Below, one piece after another: positions 6,546 through 16,502 of a stretch of DNA of 27,903 bases (positions are counted from its first letter, which is position 1; each line of letters starts with the position of its first letter). The notes under the pieces were generated by a model. It did no database searches, had not been told where the DNA came from, and saw only the letters and a list, made by a program, of their open reading frames with translations. The DNA is from Myxococcales bacterium. Lineage in GTDB: Bacteria; Myxococcota; Myxococcia; Myxococcales; Myxococcaceae. Location: contig PMBV01000349.1 in assembly GCA_003153055.1 (NCBI GenBank), forward strand, positions 15,977 to 43,879, given 5' to 3'. A program made the translations under genes and the position numbers.

Positions 6546-7285
6546 GCGGCAGCCTCGGTAATGGTGTGGGCGAGCCGGGAGGAGACCCGCGCGGCCCACT
6601 CCGGATCGAGCTCCATGCACGCCACCTGGCGCTGGAGCTTGAGCGCCGCGGCGGGGATCGATCCGCTCCCCGCGAATGGATCGACCACGAGCTGCCCGGG
6701 CGCGGTCCAGGTGCGGAGCAGCGGATCGAGCACACTGAAGGGCTTGTGGTTGGGGTGGCTGCCCCAGCGAGCCCCCTCACCGTCGTCATCGTAGCCGGCC
6801 ACCACCGCCCAGGGCTTGGCCGGATCGCCTGGGCTCGGCCGGGTGCCCTCGTGGCGCCCCAGGACCAGCGCCGTCTCCACCACCCGGAGCAGCTCCTCGC
6901 CGCTGTTGCCCTCTCGAGTGCGCTTGCCCCAGACGAACTCGCCCAGCAGCACCGACCACCCGAGCGCCCCAGCGACCTCGAGGATTGGCGCCTTGCCCAA
7001 CAGGTTCGTCCACAGCACCATCGGGCCGTCGGGCTCGAGGTGCGTGGCCGCCAGCTCGAGCCAGGCTCGGGTGAAGGCGCGGTATTCACGGACGCTCTCG
7101 AAGCGGCGCACCGGGCCCCGGTCGATTTTCCTCCCCTTGGGGTCTCGCTCGTCACCGCCGCTGCGACGCCGGGTCAACAGGCAATACGGCGGGTCTGTCA
7201 CCAGCGCCTTCGCCCGTTGGCCACCGAGGGCTCGGGCCCAGGTGTCCTCCTGGGTGGCGTCTCCTTGCAGGCATTCAACCGACAT
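6542..7285 (-). CDS. Site-specific DNA methyltransferase (beta-class, N4-cytosine or N6-adenine)
   Basis: A 247-residue protein from ATG 7285. The catalytic motif IV, TDPPYCLL, comes near the N-terminus, and the S-adenosylmethionine-binding motif I, VVDPFAGSGSIPAAA, comes near the C-terminus. This order is typical of beta-class amino-methyltransferases. The ending MELDPEW fits motif II after motif I. Start choice: ATG 7285 has GGAG about five bases upstream and the protein then opens directly on VECLQGDA. An upstream ATG at 7324 in the same frame would add 13 residues without a clear ribosome site. No restriction endonuclease gene is next to it, so it looks like an orphan methyltransferase. 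It is coupled by ATGA overlap to the HAD phosphatase. Confidence 0.85.
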   Translation of the reverse strand: MSVECLQGDATQEDTWARALGGQRAKALVTDPPYCLLTRRRSGGDERDPKGRKIDRGPVRRFESVREYRAFTRAWLELAATHLEPDGPMVLWTNLLGKAPILEVAGALGWSVLLGEFVWGKRTREGNSGEELLRVVETALVLGRHEGTRPSPGDPAKPWAVVAGYDDDGEGARWGSHPNHKPFSVLDPLLRTWTAPGQLVVDPFAGSGSIPAAALKLQRQVACMELDPEWAARVSSRLAHTITEAAA

Positions 7286-7354
7286 GAGGGCTCCAGCCCC
7301 GCTCCTACCATGAGGGCGGTTCATCGCGTCAGCCCCCGGCAGCTCCGGGCCACC

Positions 7355-8959
7355 TCAGCGCCGTGCCCCAGCCACGTCGGGGTGCCGGGTGAGGAAGTCG
7401 TCGAAGCTGCCGGCGAAGTCGACCACCGGCTTGCCCTTTCGCGGGGCCCAGATGCGGGTGGCGACCTCGGAGATGAGCTGCTGGTCGTGGGTCACCACGA
7501 TGACCGTGCCCTCGTACTTCGAGAGGCCCTCGCCCAGGGCGGCGATGGACTCGAGGTCGAGGTGGTTGTTGGGCTCGTCGAGGATGAGGACGTTGTCTTT
7601 ACTCATCATCAACTGGCACAGGAGCGTGCGCACCGTCTCGCCTCCCGACAGCGTGTCGGTGGGCTTCATGCGCTCTTCACCCGAGAACAGCATTCGCCCC
7701 AAGAGCCCGGAGATCTCCTCGTTGTACAGCTTGGTGTCGAGGTCTCGGAGGTACTGGTAGACGGTGGTGCCCTTCTTGATGATGCCGTGGTGATCCTGCG
7801 GCATGTACCCGACCGTCGCGTTGTGGCCCCAGGTGATGGTGCCGGCGTCGGCTCCCAGGGCCCCGGCGACGAGCCTCACCAGCGTCGACTTGCCCACGCC
7901 GTTTTTTCCGATGACGCAGATCTTCTCGCCGCGGGTGATGAGCGCGTCGAACGGGGGAATGACGAGGGCGCCGTCGAACGACTTGGTCAGGCCCTTCACC
8001 TCGAGGGTCTGCCTGCCGCTGGGGGCCTTCTGCTCGAACTTGATGAAGGGCCGGGCGATGTTCGATCGCTTGACGTCCTCGACCTTGAGCTTGTCGAGCT
8101 GGTTCTTCCGGCTCTGCACCTGGCTGGCCCGGGTTCCGGCGGAGAAGCGCGAGATGAAGTCGTTGAGCTGGGAGATCTTCTTCTGCTTCTCGACGGTCTC
8201 CGATTCGACCCGGGAGCGCACCTGTGACTTCTGGCGCACCATGTCGTCGTACCCGCCGGGGTAGAGGATGATGGTCTCGTAGTCGATGTCGGCGATGTGC
8301 GTGCAGATGGAGTTGAGGAAGTGCCGGTCGTGCGAGATGGTGATGAGCACGCCCTCGTACTCGTGGAGGAACGTCTCGAGCCACCGAATGGAGTCGAGGT
8401 CGAGGTTGTTGGTGGGCTCGTCGAGCAGCAGGCCCTCGGGCTTGCCGAACAGCGCCTGCGCCAACAAGACGCGCAGCTTGTAGCCGCCGGTGAGTGCCGA
8501 GAGCGGCCCCTCGTGGAAGCTCTCCTCGATGCCCAGACCTCCCAGCAGGGCCGCGGCGTCGCTCTCGGCGCTGTAGCCGTCTTCCTCGGCGATGACGCCC
8601 TCGAGGTCGGCCAGCCGGTGCCCATCGGCGTCCGTGAGGTCGGCCTTCTCGAGGAGGTGGTGCTTCTCTTCGAGCGCGGCCCACAGGCCCTTGTTGCCCA
8701 TGATCACCACGTCGAGCACCCGGGTGCCCTCGAACTTGAAGTGATCCTGGCGGAGTACGCCGAGCTTCCGCGGGCGCATGATCTCGCCCGAGTCCTGCTC
8801 CTCGTCGGCCGCGAGGATCTTCATGAACGTGGTCTTGCCCGCGCCGTTGGGGCCGGTGAGGCCGTAGCGTCGACCGGCCGAGAAGGCCACGTTGACGTTC
8901 TCGAAGAGCTTCTTGGGGCCGTAGCCCTTGGATACGTCTTGAATCGAAAAGGACGCCAT
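7355..8959 (-). CDS. ybiT: ABC-F family ATPase, YbiT-type
   Basis: A 534-residue soluble protein with two ABC ATPase domains and no membrane segments. Domain 1 has Walker A GPNGAGKT, a non-canonical signature TGGYKLR and Walker B LLLDEPTNNLD. Domain 2 has GKNGVGKS, the canonical LSGGE signature and VLILDEPNNHLD. The linker between them carries SRFSAGTRASQVQSRKNQLD and FIKFEQ, which match the YbiT subgroup closely. ABC-F proteins act at the ribosomal E site to modulate translation or relieve stalling. ATG 8959 (MASFSIQDV) is preferred over an upstream in-frame extension to 9064 that lacks domain-like sequence. It is divergent from the universal stress gene with about 100 bp between them. Confidence 0.9.
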   Translation of the reverse strand: MASFSIQDVSKGYGPKKLFENVNVAFSAGRRYGLTGPNGAGKTTFMKILAADEEQDSGEIMRPRKLGVLRQDHFKFEGTRVLDVVIMGNKGLWAALEEKHHLLEKADLTDADGHRLADLEGVIAEEDGYSAESDAAALLGGLGIEESFHEGPLSALTGGYKLRVLLAQALFGKPEGLLLDEPTNNLDLDSIRWLETFLHEYEGVLITISHDRHFLNSICTHIADIDYETIILYPGGYDDMVRQKSQVRSRVESETVEKQKKISQLNDFISRFSAGTRASQVQSRKNQLDKLKVEDVKRSNIARPFIKFEQKAPSGRQTLEVKGLTKSFDGALVIPPFDALITRGEKICVIGKNGVGKSTLVRLVAGALGADAGTITWGHNATVGYMPQDHHGIIKKGTTVYQYLRDLDTKLYNEEISGLLGRMLFSGEERMKPTDTLSGGETVRTLLCQLMMSKDNVLILDEPNNHLDLESIAALGEGLSKYEGTVIVVTHDQQLISEVATRIWAPRKGKPVVDFAGSFDDFLTRHPDVAGARR

Positions 8960-9062
8960 GTCGGGCGCCTTTAGCCGATTTCCGTCGGCCCGTGCACCGA
9001 GGGAAAAGCGGAGGGCTCCCGTACCTTTACAAGGTGACCGGGTGGGCCTACACCCTTGAGTC

Positions 9063-9479
9063 ATGAAAAAGGTGCTCGTCGCGGTCGATGGGTCTCCCGC
9101 TTCGCTCCACGGCGCTCAGGCCGCGCTCAAGCTGGCGCAACCCTCTGGAGCCGAGGTCATCTTGGTCTACGTGGTGCCGCCCATGTTGCTCCCCGGTGAC
9201 GCGCCGTGGGCCCCGCTCGAGGAGATCCACGAGGCCGAGCAGCGCCGGGGCGAGCACCTCCTGACCGAGACGGTGGCCAAGCTGGGCAACCCCGTGGTGC
9301 GGACGCTGGTGAAGGTCGGGCCGCCCGCCGAGACCCTGGCCGAGGTCGCCGAGGCCGAAGATGTCGACTTGGTCGCCGTCGGCAGCACTGGCAAGGGCGC
9401 CGTGAAGCGGCTGTTGGTGGGCAGCACGGCAGACCGCCTGGTGCACATCTGCACCCGGCCGGTGCTCGTGGTTCACTAG
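9063..9479 (+). CDS. Universal stress protein (UspA family), ATP-binding type
   Basis: A 138-residue single Usp domain. It opens MKKVLVAVDGSPAS, with the conserved Asp that contacts the adenine base. Near the end it carries GSTGKGAVKRLLVGSTADRL, which is the Gly-x-x-Gly-x9-Gly-Ser/Thr loop of the ATP-binding subgroup, with the final VLVVH strand. Cytoplasmic; such proteins form dimers and are usually induced by starvation or oxygen stress. The stop codon is inside the left arm of a long hairpin (9476-9528). Confidence 0.93.
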   Translation: MKKVLVAVDGSPASLHGAQAALKLAQPSGAEVILVYVVPPMLLPGDAPWAPLEEIHEAEQRRGEHLLTETVAKLGNPVVRTLVKVGPPAETLAEVAEAEDVDLVAVGSTGKGAVKRLLVGSTADRLVHICTRPVLVVH

Positions 9480-9528
9480 GAGACTGGTGTTGAACGCCGA
9501 CCGAGTGCGTTTGACACCAGTTTCCTAG
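9476..9528. terminator. Long near-perfect hairpin between convergent genes, possible bidirectional terminator
   Basis: Arms CTAGGAGACTGGTGT (9476-9490) and ACACCAGTTTCCTAG (9514-9528) pair over 15 bp with one G-T wobble. After a symmetric TG/TG bulge they continue as AACGC/GCGTT (9493-9497 with 9507-9511), leaving a 9-base loop. There is no T-run on either side, so intrinsic termination is uncertain. Its position between the convergent Usp and ferredoxin genes favours a transcription-end or transcript-stabilising role. Confidence 0.55.
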
Positions 9529-9535
9529 AGCCGCG

Positions 9536-9928
9536 TCAGCCCTGGGGCTTGGCGGCGAGGGCCTTGTTGACCTCTCGAGTGCGAGTGCGGTGCACGATGA
9601 ACTCCTTCTTCACCTTGTCCATGTCTCGGTCGATGAGCCGCTCCACGGGCCTGCCGCCCTTGAAGTGCTCGCGCACGATCTCCACGGCGGCCTCGGGCGT
9701 CACTCCGGTGTACCAGAGGCCCTCGGGGTAGACGACCAGGTTGGGCCCACGGCCGCACATGCCGATGGAGTCGCACGGGGTCACCTGCACCTCGTCATCG
9801 AGGCCCTGCTTGATGATCTCCGCCTGGAGCGCCGCGAGCGACTCGGCTCCGCCTCGGGCACCGCAGCAGACCAACCCACCGGCCTTTTGTTGGCGGCAGA
9901 AGAATACGTGAAGGCGACAAGGTTCCAT
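9536..9928 (-). CDS. Thioredoxin-like [2Fe-2S] ferredoxin
   Basis: A 130-residue protein opening with HVFFC (Cys11), then VCCGARGGAESLA (Cys21 and Cys22), and later VTPCDSIGMCGRGPNLVVYP (Cys52 and Cys58). This four-site layout and the following YPEGLWYTGVTPEAA belong to the Shethna-type, thioredoxin-fold [2Fe-2S] ferredoxins related to the NuoE subunit. The C-terminal 40 residues (RPVERLIDRDMDKVKKEF) are a basic helical tail. It would act as a small electron carrier; the partner is not indicated by neighbours, which are a stress protein (convergent) and an ADP-ribosylglycohydrolase homologue upstream. The ATG at 9928 gives the usual family N-terminus. Confidence 0.85.
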   Translation of the reverse strand: MEPCRLHVFFCRQQKAGGLVCCGARGGAESLAALQAEIIKQGLDDEVQVTPCDSIGMCGRGPNLVVYPEGLWYTGVTPEAAVEIVREHFKGGRPVERLIDRDMDKVKKEFIVHRTRTREVNKALAAKPQG

Positions 9929-9974
9929 GAGGGCAGTGTGCCCATCCCGCCCGAGGAGGGAAGCGCAAACGACC

Positions 9975-11054
9975 TCAGGGCTTGGGGGTGAGGGTGACGA
10001 GCAGGCGCGGGTGGTACGCGTGCCAGTGCGAGCCGCCCGATGGCCCGGGTGACTCGAGCAGCACCTCGCGCCATCGCCCGGGGATTCCCCCCTCGCCGTG
10101 GATCGCTCCCAGCACCGCGCCGGTGACCAGCGCGTTCACCGGGGCATCGCCGCCGCGGTTGACCACGTCGATCAACGCGGCCTCGACCGACGGGGCGTGA
10201 AACAGCTCCCACAGCGCGAGCCTCACGGTCACCCGCACCGGCGTCGGCGTGGTGAAGAGGTGCAGCTCGGGGCCGTAGAGCAGCGGGTCGTCCTGCTGGG
10301 CCAGGCTCACGTCTTCTCTGAGTTGCTCGAAGGCGTCCTTCACCTGGCCCACCCACTCGGGCTCCCGCTGGGCGAGGCCCGCCGCGGCCACGCCGAGCTC
10401 GGCTTCGATGGCCTTGAGCACCTCGGTCGTCTCGGCTCGCTCCTTGGGCGACGTCAGCCCGGCCGCCACCGCCGCGTTGACGATGACCGAAGCCAGCCGG
10501 CACAGCGGGGCGAAGTGGGTGAGGCCCGTGTCTTCGAGGCTCAGCCGAATCCGCTCGTCGCGATGGCGGGCGAAGTACACCCCGATGGGCGCGGTCCGGG
10601 CGAGGCCTCCGTTGTCCTTCAGCCGCTGGCCCGATTCCATCCACGCGCGGCGCCCCACGGCCTCCACCGGCCGTCCCTCCCGCCAGAGCTCGAGGGCGAC
10701 GCGCACCGCCGCCGGAGGCTCCACCGCGTCGGTGAGCCACCGGGAGTACGCCTTCGCGGCTTCCGTGAGCTCGAAGCCGTTGCGGAGCACCGCCGACAGG
10801 CAGAAGGCCATCTCGGCCCCCCATGACACTTGCCCGGCCTTGAGGCCCCTGGGGCCTCCTGCCCTCAGGTCGACCTGTGGCCCTCCATTCAACGTGGGGA
10901 ACTGGTCGGCCAAGAGCTTTCTCCCCTCGTTGGGCACCCCGAGCGCTTCTCCCACCGCGAGCCCCCACAGCGCCCCTCGCGCCCGCGACGACACGGCCTC
11001 TTCGGTCGCTCGCGCCGGGCCCTTCGACTTCGGCTTTCTCGGTGGTGGGGGCAT
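9975..11054 (-). CDS. ADP-ribosylglycohydrolase-fold protein with degenerate metal-binding site
   Basis: A 359-residue protein of the DraG/ARH fold. From ATG 11054 it has a basic tail (PRKPKSKGPAR), then GALWGLAVGEALGVPNE, the family opening. GQVSWGAEMAFCL stands where DraG relatives have GQV-TDDT-QMA, so the Thr-Asp-Asp-Thr magnesium-binding motif is replaced by Ser-Trp-Gly-Ala. The C-terminal motif usually Gly-Gly-Asp-x-Asp-Thr reads GGDAPVNA: the first Asp is kept and the Asp-Thr pair lost. THFAP and GAIHGEGGIPGRW keep the fold signature. Canonical members remove ADP-ribose from proteins using two Mg ions; with these ligands gone, ordinary catalysis seems unlikely. A TTG at 11066 could extend it by four residues. 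Confidence 0.8.
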   Translation of the reverse strand: MPPPPRKPKSKGPARATEEAVSSRARGALWGLAVGEALGVPNEGRKLLADQFPTLNGGPQVDLRAGGPRGLKAGQVSWGAEMAFCLSAVLRNGFELTEAAKAYSRWLTDAVEPPAAVRVALELWREGRPVEAVGRRAWMESGQRLKDNGGLARTAPIGVYFARHRDERIRLSLEDTGLTHFAPLCRLASVIVNAAVAAGLTSPKERAETTEVLKAIEAELGVAAAGLAQREPEWVGQVKDAFEQLREDVSLAQQDDPLLYGPELHLFTTPTPVRVTVRLALWELFHAPSVEAALIDVVNRGGDAPVNALVTGAVLGAIHGEGGIPGRWREVLLESPGPSGGSHWHAYHPRLLVTLTPKP

Positions 11055-11092
11055 GGCCGTACTCAAGCCGAAAAACGCACGCTTCGTTCTGA

Positions 11093-13179
<2,087 letters not shown>

Positions 13180-13210
13180 GGCCCCTCCCACGAGCGGTCG
13201 TCGACTTGAG

Positions 13211-14017
13211 ATGGGCGCCCAATGGGCGACACTGTGGCCCTCAGTGCGGATGTTCCTCCCAGCGGCGGCCGCCCTTCTGGCGGCGTGCGTCACCAGTGGC
13301 CCTTTGCCCGTGTCTGCCGGGCCCGGCCCCGTCGGTGTCGACAGCCGTCACCGCGAGCCGGACCTGCTCGTCACCCACCGGGTCGGCAAGGGTGAAACGC
13401 TCTATCGCATCGCCAAGGCCTACAGCCTGTCGGTCGACGCCTTGATGGAGGCGAACCGCCTCGACGACCCGCGCGAGCTCAAGGTGGGCGAGGAGCTCGT
13501 CATTCCCGGGGCCAAGCAGTCTCGCCCGGTGCTCGAATTCGATTCTCCCGAGCCGGACGCGCGACCCCGCGGACCCACCTCGCCGCCGCCCGACGTCCCC
13601 GAGCGGAGACAGCCAGTGAAGGTCGGCCGGCCCCAGGGGGTGCTCCAGTGGCCGCTGCGGGGGGTCCTGTACGCGCGCTTCGGAAAGAAGGGCAAGGAGC
13701 CTCATGATGGCATCGACCTCGCGGCGCCGGCAGGTACGCCAGTGAAGACGGCAGCGCCGGGCACGGTGCTCTTCGCGGGCGATCAGCGCGCCTACGGCCT
13801 CATCGTCATCGTCCAGCACCAGGGCGAGCTCATCACCCTGTACGCCCACAATCGAGACCTGAGGGTGAAGACGGGGCAGCTCGTCCGTGAGGGGCAAGTC
13901 GTCGCCACCGTCGGCGACTCCGGTCGCACCAGCGGGCCACACCTGCACTTCGAGGTGAGGAAGGGTGGCCTCCCCGTCGACCCCATCGAGCAGCTCGGGC
14001 CGGTGCCTCCACCATGA
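13211..14017 (+). CDS. LysM / M23 peptidase lipoprotein, NlpD-like
   Basis: A 268-residue predicted lipoprotein. The signal ends in lipobox LAAC (Cys26 if started at 13211); in-frame starts at GTG 13244 and ATG 13250 would shorten the signal and cannot be excluded. A LysM domain spans about residues 56-99 (THRVGKGETLYRIAKAYSLS), followed by a Pro-rich linker. The M23 domain (about 140-262) has all zinc and catalytic positions: HDGID (His165, Asp169), YAH (His213) and HLHFEV (His244, His246). It could therefore be an active peptidoglycan endopeptidase, unlike enteric NlpD, which is degenerate and activates amidases. Located on the periplasmic face, binding peptidoglycan through LysM. Its stop overlaps the next gene by ATGA. 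Confidence 0.9.
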   Translation: MGAQWATLWPSVRMFLPAAAALLAACVTSGPLPVSAGPGPVGVDSRHREPDLLVTHRVGKGETLYRIAKAYSLSVDALMEANRLDDPRELKVGEELVIPGAKQSRPVLEFDSPEPDARPRGPTSPPPDVPERRQPVKVGRPQGVLQWPLRGVLYARFGKKGKEPHDGIDLAAPAGTPVKTAAPGTVLFAGDQRAYGLIVIVQHQGELITLYAHNRDLRVKTGQLVREGQVVATVGDSGRTSGPHLHFEVRKGGLPVDPIEQLGPVPPP

Positions 14018-15069
14018 GCCTTCGGCGCTCGAGCTGCCTGCTGGGGTGCGTGGTGTTGGCGGCCTCACTCCTGGCCTGCAGCCATGCGGCTCCAGCGCCT
14101 CGAGGATCCCAGCCGGCGCCCGACACCGTCGCTGGGCTCCTCGCTGCTGCCTACCGGGCGCTGGAGTCCGGTGAGGCCGACGAGCTGACAGCGCTCCTGA
14201 CCACCGACGCCATGGTGTATGGCCTGGGCCCGTCTGACACCTGGTCGTCGCGGGCCGAGACGGCGGCGCGACTGGGGCCCCACCTGTTGCCGCTGAACCT
14301 CGGCGCCCAGAAACTCTCGGTCACCGAGTCGCGGCCGGGCGTCGGCCTCGCCGCGTCGGGCCGCTCCGGCTGGGTATTCGATCTGCCTCTTGTCACTTTG
14401 GCAGGCGCCTCGGGGGCCTCCCAGTGGCTTCCCCGCGTCACCGCCCATGCCATCAGAGAGGGAGATTCCTGGCGCTTCGACGCCGTGCACGTCTCCCTCG
14501 GAGTGCCCGATGAGCTCGTGTTTGCCCCTGACGCGGCGAAGCTGCTGCTCCCTCCGGCCGAGGTCGTGGCCGAGCGGGGAGTGGGCGCCGAAGAGCTGGT
14601 GGGCCTCACCCGCCGAGTGCTCGACGACTTCACCGTGAAGATTCAGCACATCAGCGACCGCGCCGAATTCTGCGAGATCGGCAGCGCTCCCACCGAGACG
14701 TTCGAGGGAGGCAAGCGCTTCCGCGCGCTGGTGATGCCGCTGCTCTCCACCATCACCAAGGCAGGCTACAGCTGGAAGCTCGACGGCGGCCTCAAGGCCC
14801 GGGTGGCACCTGACGGTCAGACCGGTTGGGCCGCCGGCAACGTCGTGTTGCGCATCGGGGCGGGGCCCTCGGCGCAGGTCCTCCCCACCTTCCGCACGCT
14901 GTGGATCTACGTCGAAGAGAAGGGTGGCTGGAACCTCGCCGCGGAGCATCAATCGCTCGGAGTCAAGGAAGACCTTCGGACCTCGGCCTCGGAGCAAGAC
15001 CTCAAGGCGTTTCGCCTCCGCAAGGCCCAGGCCCCGGCCAGGCTCCAGTCACCCATCGACCCGTGGTAA
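14014..15069 (+). CDS. Predicted lipoprotein with two SnoaL/NTF2-like domains
   Basis: A 351-residue protein with a lipoprotein signal ending LLAC (Cys22). Two segments of similar character follow. The first begins VAGLLAAAYRALESGEADEL with TTDAMVYGLGPSDTW; the second covers the later half with SDRAEFCEIGSAPTETFEGG. Both have the helix-then-strand arrangement of SnoaL-like proteins, in which a small helical start is followed by a curved sheet holding GWVFDLPLVTL or TGWAAGNVVLRI strands. Such domains bind ligands or act as enzymes, but no catalytic residues can be picked out. It is translationally coupled to the M23 lipoprotein (ATGA overlap), so a cell-envelope role is likely. Domain assignment is from pattern only. 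Confidence 0.65.
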   Translation: MSLRRSSCLLGCVVLAASLLACSHAAPAPRGSQPAPDTVAGLLAAAYRALESGEADELTALLTTDAMVYGLGPSDTWSSRAETAARLGPHLLPLNLGAQKLSVTESRPGVGLAASGRSGWVFDLPLVTLAGASGASQWLPRVTAHAIREGDSWRFDAVHVSLGVPDELVFAPDAAKLLLPPAEVVAERGVGAEELVGLTRRVLDDFTVKIQHISDRAEFCEIGSAPTETFEGGKRFRALVMPLLSTITKAGYSWKLDGGLKARVAPDGQTGWAAGNVVLRIGAGPSAQVLPTFRTLWIYVEEKGGWNLAAEHQSLGVKEDLRTSASEQDLKAFRLRKAQAPARLQSPIDPW

Positions 15070-15150
15070 CCCTCTGTGCTTGAAACGAAGAGCGCTTTCC
15101 CGCTGAGCTAGGTATTGAAGCGTCAGGTGCCTTGAGGGCAACGTCCAACC

Positions 15151-15156
15151 AAGGAG
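15151..15156 (+). promoter_or_regulatory. Strong ribosome binding site of the FdxA gene
   Basis: AAGGAG, six bases before the ATG at 15163, is the clearest Shine-Dalgarno sequence in the window and suggests high translation of this ferredoxin. Confidence 0.7.
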
Positions 15157-15162
15157 TGTTCG

Positions 15163-15498
15163 ATGGCGTACGTCGTCGCTGAGCCGTGCATCAAGTGCAA
15201 GTACACCGACTGTGTCGAGGTGTGCCCTGTCAACTGCTTCTACGAAGGAGCCAACTTCCTCGTCATTCACCCCGACGAGTGCATCGACTGTGGTGCCTGC
15301 GAGCCGGTGTGCCCGACCAAGGCCATTTTCCCCGAGAGCGATCTCCCTGCGAAGTGGAGCGAGTACAAGGCCCTGAACGCCGACCTGGCGACCAAGTGGC
15401 CCAACATCAGCGAGAAGAAGCCCGCCCTCGCCGACGCGGACAAATTCAAGGAGCAACAGAACAAGCGCTCGATGCTCGATCCGAGCCCGGCCAAGTAA
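15163..15498 (+). CDS. fdxA: 7Fe ferredoxin ([3Fe-4S][4Fe-4S]), FdxA type
   Basis: A 111-residue ferredoxin. Cysteines at 9, 12, 17, 21, 25, 40, 43, 46 and 50 fall at the positions of Azotobacter ferredoxin I plus one. On that model Cys9, Cys17 and Cys50 hold the [3Fe-4S] cluster, and Cys21, Cys40, Cys43 and Cys46 the [4Fe-4S] cluster. The C-terminal extension with [20 protein letters not shown] is also typical of FdxA. It is a cytosolic electron carrier. It is transcribed from its own upstream region of about 90 bp; no cluster-using enzyme is adjacent. Confidence 0.95.
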   Translation: MAYVVAEPCIKCKYTDCVEVCPVNCFYEGANFLVIHPDECIDCGACEPVCPTKAIFPESDLPAKWSEYKALNADLATKWPNISEKKPALADADKFKEQQNKRSMLDPSPAK

Positions 15499-15505
15499 CG
15501 CTCAC

Positions 15506-15519
15506 CGAGGCTCGCCTCG
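15506..15519. terminator. Short hairpin between convergent genes
   Basis: CGAGG-CTCG-CCTCG forms a 5-bp stem just after the FdxA stop and just before the end of the convergent gene. It is short and lacks a T-run, so a terminator role is only a suggestion. Confidence 0.25.
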
Positions 15520-15525
15520 ACGAGG

Positions 15526-16335
15526 TCAGGCGACGGACATCGCGGCGACCTTGAGCCCTCGTGCTCTGAGCTCGTCGCGAATGCGGCTCACCGTGTCGGG
15601 TGATGGTGGGCCGCGCTGACCCACCAGCTTGATGGCGACCTCACCGGGCCCCAGGCGCTCGATTTCCACCCGGGCACCGAGCGAGTTGTTGAGGGTGAGC
15701 TCCAGCGCAGGACGCTTGGCGGCTCTCACGAAAAATTCGATCCGCTCGATCAACGCCACCGCCTGGGCCGCTCGTTCGCCGCTCGCCTTCTTCAGCTCGG
15801 CGGGCGAAGGCTGGGCGGCCGCCGCGTCGGGCGACGCATTGGCGGGGTAGCTCTGGGGTGTCGGGGTCTTCGAGGGCAGGTCGTTCGCCGCCGCCGAACC
15901 TCCGTCATCGAACGCCGCCACCAGCTCGCGGGTGATGAGCTCGACGAGCCTCTCTTTCCGGTGGAGCTTCAGGTTCGTGAGATCAGCGCTTCGGCTCGCC
16001 ACGGCCTCGCTCGCCTGGGCGTGGGACTCATCGCGGACGTCGGCGAGTCGATGGGCCTCGGTCTCCACTCGGCCACGCGCAACCCGGGCCACGTCGGCCG
16101 CGGCGGCGGACGTGAGGGTGATTCGAGCCAAGGGCGTCGACCCCGCTGCTATCGCGGCGCCGGGCCGGAGTCGGGGCAGTGGCAGTGGCGGTGGACTTGG
16201 CGCTCCGCTCACCCTCGCCAGGGGCACCTCTTTCGCGTCATGGGCGGCCTGTTCGAGGAGTTGTCGGAAGGGCTGCAGCGGTTGTGCCTGCTGCGCCACG
16301 GCGACCACGGATTCTGTTGTCTGGTCGGCCTTCAT
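15526..16335 (-). CDS. Hypothetical protein with FliK/SctP-like C-terminal domain
   Basis: A 269-residue protein from ATG 16335, which has GGGGAG about six bases upstream. The first 190 residues are low-complexity, Ala/Pro/Ser-rich and probably disordered, with one basic helix (LKLHRKERLVELITREL). The last 75 residues are compact: ALELTLNNSLGARVEIERLG, then GEVAIKLVGQRG, then a helix RIRDELRARGLKVAAMSVA. Disordered N-terminus plus a small strand-strand-helix C-terminal domain is the layout of flagellar hook-length protein FliK and its type III secretion equivalents (SctP/HrpP). No other flagellar or type III gene is in the window. The assignment is by pattern and uncertain; Met-1 and reading frame are well supported. 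Confidence 0.5.
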   Translation of the reverse strand: MKADQTTESVVAVAQQAQPLQPFRQLLEQAAHDAKEVPLARVSGAPSPPPLPLPRLRPGAAIAAGSTPLARITLTSAAAADVARVARGRVETEAHRLADVRDESHAQASEAVASRSADLTNLKLHRKERLVELITRELVAAFDDGGSAAANDLPSKTPTPQSYPANASPDAAAAQPSPAELKKASGERAAQAVALIERIEFFVRAAKRPALELTLNNSLGARVEIERLGPGEVAIKLVGQRGPPSPDTVSRIRDELRARGLKVAAMSVA

Positions 16336-16445
16336 GTCGTCTCCCCGGAGCTCGAGTGCCTACAGTGGAAGCAAGCCCCGTTCCCGCGGTAAACGCATGA
16401 ATTCAAAGGTGTAGCCCGACGTAAGTCGCCAGAATGTCCGGGGTT

Positions 16446-16463
16446 TGAGACTGGGGTGTCTCA
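16446..16463. terminator. Small hairpin in the intergenic gap 16336-16502
   Basis: TGAGAC-TGGGGT-GTCTCA is a perfect 6-bp stem with a 6-base loop, lying 40 bp beyond the stop codon of the minus-strand secreted-protein gene. There is no clear T-run. The rest of this gap should hold the promoter of the FliK-like gene. Confidence 0.35.
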
Positions 16464-16502
16464 GTGGGCAGCCAATGTGATGTGGGTCTTGTGTGACCCG
16501 GT

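Noticed and set aside
6566..8227. A 553-codon plus-strand frame across the methyltransferase and ABC-F genes
   Set aside because: Antisense to clear ABC-F and methyltransferase motifs; composition of a shadow frame.
13420..13695. Several small frames within the M23 gene on the minus strand
   Set aside because: They have no ribosome sites or conserved features and are antisense to a gene with all catalytic residues in place.
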